64,000 nt of DNA from the NCBI RefSeq assembly GCF_916618955.1, contig NZ_OU745390.1, positions 1,178,001 through 1,242,000 of the forward strand, written 5' to 3'. The DNA comes from Pseudomonas sp. Marseille-Q3773. Its GTDB lineage: Bacteria; Pseudomonadota; Gammaproteobacteria; Pseudomonadales; Pseudomonadaceae. A model generated the notes under the pieces. The model did not search any database. It was not told the origin of the DNA and saw only the letters and a list, made by a program, of their open reading frames with translations. Shown one piece after another: positions 56,851-64,000 of this stretch (positions are counted from its first letter, which is position 1; each line of letters starts with the position of its first letter). The position numbers were made by a program, and so were the translations under genes.

Positions 56851-57759
56851 TCAGTGCTCTGGCTGGCTGCATGCCCGCACGGTTTCGCGCAGCCAGCGGT
56901 GCCCCGGGTCGTTGTTCTTGCGAATGTGCCAGGCTTGCTGGTAATCGAATGGGGCGATGGTCAAGGGTGGGGCGAACTGGCGCAGCGTCGGATGCTGTTG
57001 CAACGAACCTGCTGCCCGCCGCGCTACGGTAAGGATCAGGTCGGTACCGGCCAGCACTTCGACGGCTGCGCTCCAGTGAGGCAACGCCAGGGCAATGCGC
57101 CGGCGTAGCCCCAGCGCGGCCAAGGCGCGTTCGATCTCATCGAAAGCATCCGGGCGCATTGCCATCAACACATGCGGGCGGGCCAGCCAGTCCTCCAGGG
57201 CCAGGCCACCGCTGGCGGGCAGTACCTGGCAATCGGCGACGCTGATGAAATCGTCGGCAAACAAGGCCTCGGTAGTGATTTCTTCGGGTGGGTCGGGGAA
57301 CAAGCCCATTGCCAGGTCCAGTTCGCCATCGAGCAATTGCGCCAACATGGCTTCGCGGCTGGCCTGGCTGATGGCCAGGTCCACTCCCGGGGCGACCTGG
57401 CGCAGGTGCCTCAGCAGGGGCGGCAGGATGATGCGAGACGCGTAGTCCGACAGCGACAGGCGGAAGCGGCGTTGGGCCTTGGCCGGGTCGAATTGCGGTT
57501 CGGCCAGCAGGCCGTTGAGGGTGTTCAAGGCATCTTGCAGAGGCCCGGCCAGCGATTGGGCGCGGCTGGTCAGTACCATGTGGCCACGCTGGCGTACCAG
57601 CAAAGGGTCGTCGAAATGCTTGCGCAACTGCGCCAGCGCATGGCTGACCGCAGGTTGGCTTCGGTGCAGGCGCAGGGCAGCACGGGTGACATGCTTTTCG
57701 CATAGCAAGGCGTGCAGGGCCAAGAGCAGGTTGAGGTCTATCTTGCGCAGTTCATCCAT
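56851..57759 (-). CDS. LysR-family regulator, NodD-like
   Basis: Transcription regulator of 302 residues starting MDELRKIDLNLLLALHALL, with a helix-turn-helix VTRAALRLHRSQPAVSHAL and an effector domain of the NodD/NahR-like subgroup (LVRQRGHMVLTSRAQ, PDPPEEITTEALF). It is convergent with the YdcZ-like gene, so its target is not evident from position. Confidence 0.9.
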   Translation of the reverse strand: MDELRKIDLNLLLALHALLCEKHVTRAALRLHRSQPAVSHALAQLRKHFDDPLLVRQRGHMVLTSRAQSLAGPLQDALNTLNGLLAEPQFDPAKAQRRFRLSLSDYASRIILPPLLRHLRQVAPGVDLAISQASREAMLAQLLDGELDLAMGLFPDPPEEITTEALFADDFISVADCQVLPASGGLALEDWLARPHVLMAMRPDAFDEIERALAALGLRRRIALALPHWSAAVEVLAGTDLILTVARRAAGSLQQHPTLRQFAPPLTIAPFDYQQAWHIRKNNDPGHRWLRETVRACSQPEH

Positions 57760-57919
57760 GGGGCGAATTGCCTGGGTCCTGAGCGACGAGGGCGATCAGC
57801 TTAACAAATGCCGATGCTGATGCGGGGCCGCGGCGTAACTCCTAGACCGAAGTTGGCGCCTTCTGACTAGCTACTGTGTAACATTAATTATCATCTGTAA
57901 TGTATTGATATATATGGAT

Positions 57920-58249
57920 TTAACGTCTTGCTACGGCATGCTGCACACATTGCTCGTAGTAGGTCTGCCTGATCGCCGCCGGCTTGAGCCGCGAGCGGCT
58001 GTTATAGGTCTGCTCGGTAATCCCGAAGGCGGTCATGCGCATCCACGGTTTGGTGAACTTGCGTACCTGTAGCTTCTTGCGGGTGGCATACAGCGTTACC
58101 CCGGAAAGCTTGGCCTGCTGGGCCTCGGCGGCGATCTGCGCGCCCCAGTCACAAGTGTGGCGATCGTTCTGGCTCAACGCCCGTGCCTGGGCGCCGAAAG
58201 CGAACGTGGCCAGCAGGCAGCCGGCCATCGTGGCTAGAATTACTCGCAT
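57920..58249 (-). CDS. Small exported protein, unknown function
   Basis: Protein of 109 residues with a signal peptide (TMAGCLLATFAFGAQARA). The mature part is basic and has two Cys (HTCDWGAQ and YEQCVQHA), which may pair. I do not recognise the family. It is preceded by an ordinary intergenic region and stands alone. Confidence 0.8.
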   Translation of the reverse strand: MRVILATMAGCLLATFAFGAQARALSQNDRHTCDWGAQIAAEAQQAKLSGVTLYATRKKLQVRKFTKPWMRMTAFGITEQTYNSRSRLKPAAIRQTYYEQCVQHAVARR

Positions 58250-58379
58250 GTTGCTGTCCTAAATATCTGAAGGAACAGGAAGTTTGCCTACGCTTGAGAA
58301 GACTAGGGGCCAGCAATATGCCGTCAGTGCGTGGCCCTGTGCAGCGCCGGGCCGTGCAAGCGAGAAATACCGCACCCTA

Positions 58380-58395
58380 TGTATGTGATCGTACA
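58380..58395. promoter_or_regulatory. Operator candidate before the galactarate GntR gene
   Basis: TGTATGTGATCGTACA has TGTA/TACA arms and one further pair inside (G85-C90), a shape common for GntR/FCD operators. It lies about 50 bases before the regulator start and suggests autoregulation. Confidence 0.5.
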
Positions 58396-58444
58396 ACTGC
58401 TTGCGCTATGATGAGCGCTGTCTTCCAAGGTGAAACACAGCGTA

Positions 58445-59194
58445 ATGACAGAGCAGCAGGTACAGGCAAGGACCCGGCGCAAGCCGCGCAGTCTGGCCCA
58501 GGAACTGGTCACGGTGCTGACCGAGCGCATTCGCAGCGGCCAGCTCAAGCGCGGCGACAAGCTGCCGACCGAATCGCAGATCATGGTCGAAGAGGGCGTC
58601 AGCCGCACGGTAGTGCGTGAGGCAATCTCGCGGCTGCAGGCCGCCGGGCAGGTCGAGACCCGCCATGGTATCGGCACCTTCGTCCTGGACGCGCCGGCCA
58701 CGGGTGGCTTCCGCATCGACCCGGCGACCGTCGTCACGCTGCGCGAAGTGCTGGCGGTGCTGGAGTTGCGCATTGCCCTGGAGATCGAGTCGGCAGGCCT
58801 GGCAGCACAGCGTCGCAGCGATGAACAGCTGGCCGGCATGCGTGCGGCGCTGGATGAAATCAACGAAGGCGCGGCCCACGCCAGCGATGCGGTGTCGGCC
58901 GACTTCCAGTTCCACCTGCGCATTGCCCAGGCCAGCGGCAACCACTATTTCGCTGACATCATCAACCACCTGGGCACCAGCATCATCCCGCGTACCCGGC
59001 TGAATTCGGCGCGCTTGGCGCATGATGACCAGGCGCATTACATGAGCCGGCTGATGCATGAGCACGAAGCGATCTACGAAGCCATCGCGCGGCGCGACAG
59101 CGAAGGGGCCAAGATGGCCATGCGCATGCACCTGAGCAATAGCCGCGAGCGTTTGCGCCAGGCCCATGCCGAGGCCGAGGCGCAGGGGGCCTGA
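58445..59194 (+). CDS. GntR/FCD regulator of galactarate/glucarate catabolism
   Basis: Transcription regulator of 249 residues with a GntR winged helix (RIRSGQLKRGDKLPTESQI and VSRTVVREAISRLQAAG) and an FCD ligand domain (FQFHLRIAQASGNHYF). The ATG at 58445 is chosen over a GTG 15 bases earlier, which has no ribosome site. It is convergent with the galactarate operon, whose genes name its likely regulon and make a sugar diacid the likely effector. Confidence 0.9.
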   Translation: MTEQQVQARTRRKPRSLAQELVTVLTERIRSGQLKRGDKLPTESQIMVEEGVSRTVVREAISRLQAAGQVETRHGIGTFVLDAPATGGFRIDPATVVTLREVLAVLELRIALEIESAGLAAQRRSDEQLAGMRAALDEINEGAAHASDAVSADFQFHLRIAQASGNHYFADIINHLGTSIIPRTRLNSARLAHDDQAHYMSRLMHEHEAIYEAIARRDSEGAKMAMRMHLSNSRERLRQAHAEAEAQGA

Positions 59195-59232
59195 ACCCCT
59201 TGGCTGGCAGCGCCGGCCTGTTCGTCGGCACG

Positions 59233-59277
59233 CCGAAACAACAAAGCCCCGCCATGCGCGGGGCTTTGTTGTTTCGG
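59233..59277. terminator. Bidirectional rho-independent terminator
   Basis: CCGAAACAACAAAGCCCCGC and its exact reverse complement form a perfect 20-bp stem with the 5-base loop CATGC. The GCCCCGC core with A- and T-rich flanks can terminate both the GntR gene and the convergent galactarate operon. Confidence 0.95.
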
Positions 59278-59285
59278 GCAACCGG

Positions 59286-60866
59286 TCAGATCGGCCCTTC
59301 ACGCCATTGGCCATTCACCAGCCGACGCAGCTCCAGCGGGTTGTCATCGCGCAGTGCTGCGGGCAACAAGGCCTGCGGGTAGTTCTGGTAGCACACCGGG
59401 CGCAGGAAGCGGTCGATGGCCAGGCTGCCGACCGAAGTGCCGCGCGCATCCGAGGTGGCCGGGTATGGCCCGCCATGCACCATCGCATCACATACCTCGA
59501 CACCGGTCGGGTAGCCGTTGACCAGAATCCGCCCGACCTTTTCTTCCAGCAGTGGCACCAGCCAGGCGAAGGCCTCGAAGTCTTCGGGCTCGCCTATCAG
59601 CGTCGCGGTCAGTTGCCCACGCAAGCCGAGCAAGGCGCTGCGCAATTGCGCGTTGTCCTGCACTTCGACGGCCACGGTGGTGGGGCCGAACACTTCTTCC
59701 TGCAGCAACGGGTCGGATTCGATCAGCAAGCGGGCATCAGCCTTGAACAATTGCGCACGGGCCTGGCTGCCTGCCTGAGCCTGGCCGGCCAGGTGCTGGA
59801 TACCAGCGTGGGCCTGCAAATGGTCCAGGCCAGCGACGTAGCTGCGCAAGCCTGCGGCGTTGAGCAGGGTCTGGCCGGCTTGTTGAGCCAGGTGATGGCC
59901 AAGATCGGCCAGCAACTGGCTGTACTGCGGCGACTGCAGGCCGATGACCAGGCCCGGGTTGGTGCAGAACTGGCCAGCGCCGAGGCAGACCGAACCCGCC
60001 AGTTCGCGGGCAATCGAATCACCACGCTTGACCAGGGCGGCCGGCAGGATGATCACCGGGTTGATACTGGACATTTCGGCGAACACCGGGATGGGCTGCG
60101 GGCGTTCGGCGGCCATGCGGCACAGGGCGTCACCGCCTTTCAGCGAGCCGGTAAAGCCGACTGCCTGGATCGCCGGGTTCTTGACCAGCCACTCGCCGAC
60201 GCCGCCACCGAAGACCATGTTGAACACGCCCTTGGGCATCCCGGTGCGCTCGGCGGCGCGCTGGATGGCGCAGGCTACCAGGTCGGCCGTGGCCATGTGG
60301 CCGCTGTGGGCCTTGAACACCACCGGGCAACCGGCAGCCAGGGCGGCGGCGGTGTCGCCCCCGGCGGTAGAGAAGGCCAGCGGGAAATTGCTGGCGCCAA
60401 ATACCGCAACCGGGCCCACGCCGATGCGCATCTGGCGCAGGTCTGCGCGTGGCAACGGCTGGCGATCGGGCAGGGCGAGGTCGATCCGCGCACCGAGGAA
60501 ATCACCGCGGCGCAACACTTGGGCGAACAGGCGCATCTGGCCACTGGTACGGGCGCGCTCGCCCTGGATACGCGCGGTGGGCAGGGCGGTTTCGCGGCTG
60601 ACGATGGCGATGAAGGCGTCGTCCAGTTCATCCAGTTCGGCGGCGATGGCGTCGAGGAACTCGGCGCGCCGCGCTGGGGCCAGCTGGCGGAATTCGGCAA
60701 AGGCCGCCGCGGCAGCCTTGGCAGCCTGGTCCACTTCGCCTTCGGTAGCCTGGAAGAAATTGTATGGCAGCGCCTCGCCAGTGCTGGCGTCCAGGCTCTG
60801 CAGGCGCTGTTGGCCCGCGGCGCTGCGCTGGCCGGCGATGAAGTTGTGGCCGAGGATTTCAGGCAT
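59286..60866 (-). CDS. Alpha-ketoglutarate semialdehyde dehydrogenase (2,5-dioxovalerate dehydrogenase)
   Basis: Oxidises 2,5-dioxovalerate to 2-oxoglutarate, the last step of galactarate/glucarate breakdown. The 526-residue length is typical of this long ALDH group. Active-site elements are present: VFGASNFPLAFS, KAHSGH, general base in FAEMSSINP and nucleophile in GAGQFCTNPG, then EEVFGPT. The start at 60866 (MPEILG) has AGGAG; a longer open frame upstream is an artefact. It follows garD at 181 bases with REP elements between. Confidence 0.94.
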   Translation of the reverse strand: MPEILGHNFIAGQRSAAGQQRLQSLDASTGEALPYNFFQATEGEVDQAAKAAAAAFAEFRQLAPARRAEFLDAIAAELDELDDAFIAIVSRETALPTARIQGERARTSGQMRLFAQVLRRGDFLGARIDLALPDRQPLPRADLRQMRIGVGPVAVFGASNFPLAFSTAGGDTAAALAAGCPVVFKAHSGHMATADLVACAIQRAAERTGMPKGVFNMVFGGGVGEWLVKNPAIQAVGFTGSLKGGDALCRMAAERPQPIPVFAEMSSINPVIILPAALVKRGDSIARELAGSVCLGAGQFCTNPGLVIGLQSPQYSQLLADLGHHLAQQAGQTLLNAAGLRSYVAGLDHLQAHAGIQHLAGQAQAGSQARAQLFKADARLLIESDPLLQEEVFGPTTVAVEVQDNAQLRSALLGLRGQLTATLIGEPEDFEAFAWLVPLLEEKVGRILVNGYPTGVEVCDAMVHGGPYPATSDARGTSVGSLAIDRFLRPVCYQNYPQALLPAALRDDNPLELRRLVNGQWREGPI

Positions 60867-60918
60867 GGAGTGCTCCTGTGGCTTGAGGGGAAAGGTGGAA
60901 CTCATTCGAGGGCGCAGC

Positions 60919-61010
60919 CCTGTTGGAGCGGGTTCACCCCGCGAACAACCCGACGCGGTGGATGGCACCGGCTGCGCCGGTGATTGCGGGTGAATCCGCC
61001 CCCTACAGGG
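60919..61010. repeat. REP cluster inside the galactarate operon
   Basis: The block contains CCTGTTGGAGCGGGTTCACC, then a perfect CACCGGC-TGC-GCCGGTG hairpin (60966-60982), then an inverted GCGGGTGAATCCGCCCCCTA arm. It is a REP-type pair around a small hairpin between garD and the dehydrogenase gene. Confidence 0.75.
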
Positions 61011-61047
61011 ATGGCGAAATCGCGGAAGTCCGAGCAACCTTGGGGCA

Positions 61048-62601
61048 TCAGGTAATCGGCGCCGGGTTGAACAGGGTGATGTCGTTATGCAGGCGGTGCT
61101 GCTCGGCCCAGGTCCGCTTGCGGCCGCTGGCCACGTCCAGGTAGTAGTGGAACAGCTCCCAGCCCAGCTCTTCGAGGGTCGCGCGGCCGCTGGCGATGCG
61201 CCCGGCATCGATGTCGATCAGGTCGGGCCAGCGTTGGGCCAGCTCGCTGCGGGTGCATACCTTGACCACCGGTGCCATGGCCAGGCCATAGGGCGTGCCT
61301 CGGCCAGTAGTGAACACATGCAGGTTCATCCCGGCGGCCAGCTGCAAGGTGCCGCAGACGAAGTCGCTGGCCGGGGTGGCGCAGAAGATCAGGCCTTTGC
61401 GCTTGACCCGCTCGCCCGGGCCAAGCACGCCCTGGATGGCGCCACTGCCGGACTTGACGATCGACCCCAGGGCCTTCTCGACGATGTTCGACAGGCCGCC
61501 TTTCTTGTTGCCTGGTGTGGTGTTGGCGCTGCGGTCGGCGGCGCCCTGCTGCAGATACCGGTCGTACCAGTCCATCTCGCGGACCAGCGCATCGGCGACC
61601 TCCTGGTCTTGCGCGCGCGAAGTGAGCATGTAGATCGCATCGCGCACTTCGGTCACTTCCGAAAACAACACCGTGGCACCGGCACGAACCAGCAGGTCGG
61701 CAGCGTAGCCCAGCGCCGGGTTGGCGGTAATGCCGGAAAAGGCATCGCTGCCCCCGCACTGCATGCCCAGGATCAGTTCGCTGGCCGGGACGCTCTCGCG
61801 GCGGCGCTGGTCGAGTTTCTTCAGGCGGGTTTCGGCCAGTTGCATGATCTGTTCGATCATTTCCGCAAAACCCAGGCTGGCGTCCTGCAGGCGGTACAGC
61901 CATGGCTCGCTGAGGTCCACCGAAGGGTCGTCGGCGTGCATCACCTGGTCGGCCTGCAGCTTTTCACAGCCCAGGCTGATGACCAGGGCTTCGCCGCCCA
62001 GGTTGGGGTTGCGTGCCAGGTTGCGCACGGTGCGGATCGGGATGTAGGCATCGCGCGCGTTGATCGCCACGCCGCAGCCATAGCTGTGGGTGATGGCGAC
62101 CACGTCATCGACGTTTGGGTAACGGGGCAGCAGCTCGCTGCGAATGCGCTTGACGGCGTGCTCCAGCACGCCAGCCACGCACTGCACGGTGGTGGTGATG
62201 CCAAGTATGTTGCGGGTGCCGACGCTGCCGTCGGCATTGCGGTAGCCTTCGAAGCTGAAGCCTTCGAGCGGCGGCAGCGGCTGCGGGATGGCATCGCAGC
62301 GTGGCAGGCTGTCCAGCGCCGGGGCGGCCGGCATGCCCAGCTGGCTCTCCTGCACCCAGCTGCCCTGGCGCAGGTCTTCCAGTGCGTAGCCGATCACCTG
62401 CCCATAGCGGCGCACGGGTTCGCCCTTGGCAATGGCCACGGTGGCCACCTTGTGGCTTTGCGGCACGCCTTCGACCAGGGTCAGGCCGTCGGCGAAGCGG
62501 GCGCCTTCGCCCAGGCCGCCGGCATTGACCACCACCACGACGTTGTCGTCAGCGTGCAGGCGGACGTAGCGGGGCGAGTCGGAATGTTCGATCAACTGCA
62601 T
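61048..62601 (-). CDS. garD: Galactarate dehydratase
   Basis: Dehydrates galactarate to 5-dehydro-4-deoxyglucarate. The 517-residue protein has the N-terminal SAF-type domain ([15 protein letters not shown]) and the UxaA/GarD-type catalytic domain with [41 protein letters not shown] and [10 protein letters not shown]. The Cys and His residues of these motifs bind the catalytic metal. It lies 75 bases after the transporter gene and shares its transcript. Confidence 0.94.
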   Translation of the reverse strand: MQLIEHSDSPRYVRLHADDNVVVVVNAGGLGEGARFADGLTLVEGVPQSHKVATVAIAKGEPVRRYGQVIGYALEDLRQGSWVQESQLGMPAAPALDSLPRCDAIPQPLPPLEGFSFEGYRNADGSVGTRNILGITTTVQCVAGVLEHAVKRIRSELLPRYPNVDDVVAITHSYGCGVAINARDAYIPIRTVRNLARNPNLGGEALVISLGCEKLQADQVMHADDPSVDLSEPWLYRLQDASLGFAEMIEQIMQLAETRLKKLDQRRRESVPASELILGMQCGGSDAFSGITANPALGYAADLLVRAGATVLFSEVTEVRDAIYMLTSRAQDQEVADALVREMDWYDRYLQQGAADRSANTTPGNKKGGLSNIVEKALGSIVKSGSGAIQGVLGPGERVKRKGLIFCATPASDFVCGTLQLAAGMNLHVFTTGRGTPYGLAMAPVVKVCTRSELAQRWPDLIDIDAGRIASGRATLEELGWELFHYYLDVASGRKRTWAEQHRLHNDITLFNPAPIT

Positions 62602-62676
62602 GTTCGGGCCCTACTTGTGAGGTTCTCAGGCTTTGGTACATCCGTTTGCGCCGGGGGGCGACGCAGGCGTGCTGGT

Positions 62677-64000
62677 TCAGGGGTGCGAGCTGGCCAGTTC
62701 GCCGCTGGCGGCTGGCCCGGCGTCAGGCTTTGGGGTTTCGCGCAGCTCGATGCGCTTGATCGGGCCGACGATGACCAGGTAGCTGAACACCGCCACCAGG
62801 GCATTGGCGCCCACATACACCAGTGCCCACTTGAACGAGCCGGTGGCGCTGATGATGTAGCCGATGACGATCGGGGTGGTGATCGAGGCGATGTTGCCGA
62901 AGGTATTGAACAGGCCGCCAGACAGCCCGGCGATCTGCTTGGGTGAAGTGTCGGCGACTACTGCCCAGCCCAGTGCACCGATGCCTTTGCCGAAGAACGC
63001 CAGGGTCATGAAGCCGACCACCATCCATTCGCTATCGACGTAGTTGCAGAACACCATGCTGGTCGACAGCAGCAGCCCGCAGACGATTGGCAGCTTGCGC
63101 GAGAAGGTCAGCGAGTTGCCGCGGCGCAGCAGCCAGTCGGAGATCACCCCGCCCAGCACGCCGCCGATGAAACCGCAGACCGCCGGCAACGAGGCGATGA
63201 AGCCGGCCTTGAGGATGGTCATGCCGCGCTCCTGCACCAGGTATACCGGGAACCAGGTGAGGAAGAAGTAGGTGATGGCGTTGATGCAGTACTGGCCCAG
63301 GTACACCCCCAGCAGCATGCGGCTGGTCAGCAGCTGCCTGACATAGCCCCATTTCGGGCCGTCGTTGCCGCGCTTCTGGTCCATGTCCACCAGGCCGCCA
63401 TTGTGCTCGATATGCTCGAGCTCGGCCGGGCTGATGCGCGGGTGTTGGCGCGGGTTGTAGATGGTCTTCAGCCAGACCACGGAGAACACGATGCCCAGTG
63501 CGCCCATGACGATGAACACGTGCTCCCAGCCGAAGCTGAACACGATCCAGCCCATCAGCGGAGCGAACAGGGCCGTGGCGAAGTATTGCGCCGAGTTGAA
63601 GATGGCCGAGGCGGTGCCGCGTTCCTGGGTCGGGAACCAGGCCGCGACGATGCGAGCATTGCCCGGGAACGACGGGGCTTCGGCAAAACCGACCAGGAAG
63701 CGCAGGGTGAACAGCGTCACCACCGCCCAGGCCACCGGCAGGCCACCGACAAAGCCCTGCAGCAGGGTGAACAACGACCAGGTGAAGATGCTGAAGGCAT
63801 AGACGTTCTTCGAACCGAAGCGATCGAGCAGCCAGCCGCCGGGAATCTGGCCCGCCACGTAGGCCCAGCCGAAGGCTGAGAAGATGTAGCCCAGGGTGAC
63901 GGCATCGATGCCGAGGTCTTTCTGCAGGCTGGAGCCTGCGATGGCGATGGTGGCACGGTCGGCATAGTTGATCGTGGTCACCAGGAACAGCATGAACAGG
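62677..64000 (-). CDS. gudP: MFS transporter for galactarate/glucarate (5' end missing)
   Basis: Major facilitator importer of the anion:cation symporter family, closely resembling GudP. The frame is open to base 64000; an ATG at 63993 lies within the first helix (FMLFLVTTINYADRATIAI), so the true start is outside the window. About 441 residues are visible with about twelve helices and the motif WLLDRFGSKNVY between helices 2 and 3. It is the most upstream visible gene of the operon with garD and the semialdehyde dehydrogenase. Confidence 0.92.
   Translation of the reverse strand, partial: LFMLFLVTTINYADRATIAIAGSSLQKDLGIDAVTLGYIFSAFGWAYVAGQIPGGWLLDRFGSKNVYAFSIFTWSLFTLLQGFVGGLPVAWAVVTLFTLRFLVGFAEAPSFPGNARIVAAWFPTQERGTASAIFNSAQYFATALFAPLMGWIVFSFGWEHVFIVMGALGIVFSVVWLKTIYNPRQHPRISPAELEHIEHNGGLVDMDQKRGNDGPKWGYVRQLLTSRMLLGVYLGQYCINAITYFFLTWFPVYLVQERGMTILKAGFIASLPAVCGFIGGVLGGVISDWLLRRGNSLTFSRKLPIVCGLLLSTSMVFCNYVDSEWMVVGFMTLAFFGKGIGALGWAVVADTSPKQIAGLSGGLFNTFGNIASITTPIVIGYIISATGSFKWALVYVGANALVAVFSYLVIVGPIKRIELRETPKPDAGPAASGELASSHP

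Noticed and set aside
59286..61208. A 640-residue form of the semialdehyde dehydrogenase
   Set aside because: The extension covers REP sequence and the end of garD; the start at 60866 has AGGAG and the normal family length.

Overview
The window looks like chromosomal DNA of a fluorescent pseudomonad, most likely the Pseudomonas putida group. Evidence: uniformly high GC, strong C/G third-position bias in every gene, AGGAG-type ribosome binding sites, P. putida-type REP hairpins, and a metabolic gene set typical of that group (NrtR/pncAB, galactarate genes, periplasmic molybdenum aldehyde-type oxidase, many LysR/GntR regulators and LysE-type exporters). I see no phage genes, insertion sequences, CRISPR array, rRNA or tRNA. 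The gene order resembles, from memory and unverified, one continuous stretch of the P. putida chromosome.

Layout. 1-7.4 kb: 3' part of katG, a PssA-type phosphatidylserine synthase and two c-di-GMP proteins, one bifunctional GGDEF-EAL and one GGDEF only. 7.4-13.7 kb: nucleotidase ppnN, a YeiH-type membrane protein with a divergent LysR regulator, and the NAD-salvage operon pncA-pncB divergent from nrtR across a palindromic operator. 13.8-18.8 kb: a first NCS1 permease, an Lrp regulator with two LysE exporters, a zinc-ribbon Nudix hydrolase and a GntR regulator.

18.9-26.5 kb is the most interesting region. It is an apparently undescribed catabolic cluster with a luciferase-like flavin monooxygenase, two near-duplicate flavin reductases, an aldehyde dehydrogenase, an alpha/beta hydrolase, a DUF1185 protein, a carboxymuconolactone-decarboxylase-like protein and a second NCS1 permease. 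Its three transcription units share a GGTATACC-centred operator, and two of them share a nearly identical 35-base promoter block. The nearby GntR/FCD protein is the natural candidate regulator. The composition suggests uptake and oxidative opening of a small N-heterocycle, but the substrate is unknown.

26.6-32.0 kb: an AraC regulator divergent from an AhpD-like / acyl-CoA-dehydrogenase-like / ABC importer operon of unknown substrate, whose binding protein has an odd cysteine-rich start before a Tat signal. 32.1-43.0 kb: mostly single genes (acetyltransferase, type-2 argC, LysR regulators, an SDR lacking its catalytic tyrosine, tautomerase, BCCT transporter, exporters, small periplasmic proteins). 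43.0-48.2 kb: a four-gene periplasmic molybdenum oxidase operon ([2Fe-2S] subunit, Mo subunit, triheme cytochrome c, XdhC-like maturation factor). 48.4-50.6 kb: an OsmC-YcaO fusion. 50.8-58.3 kb: lipoproteins, a sorbosone-dehydrogenase-like enzyme, a TonB siderophore receptor behind a probable Fur box, an internally duplicated periplasmic protein, a YdcZ-like membrane protein and a LysR regulator. 58.4-64.0 kb: galactarate/glucarate catabolism (GntR regulator, ketoglutarate semialdehyde dehydrogenase, garD, 5'-truncated MFS transporter).
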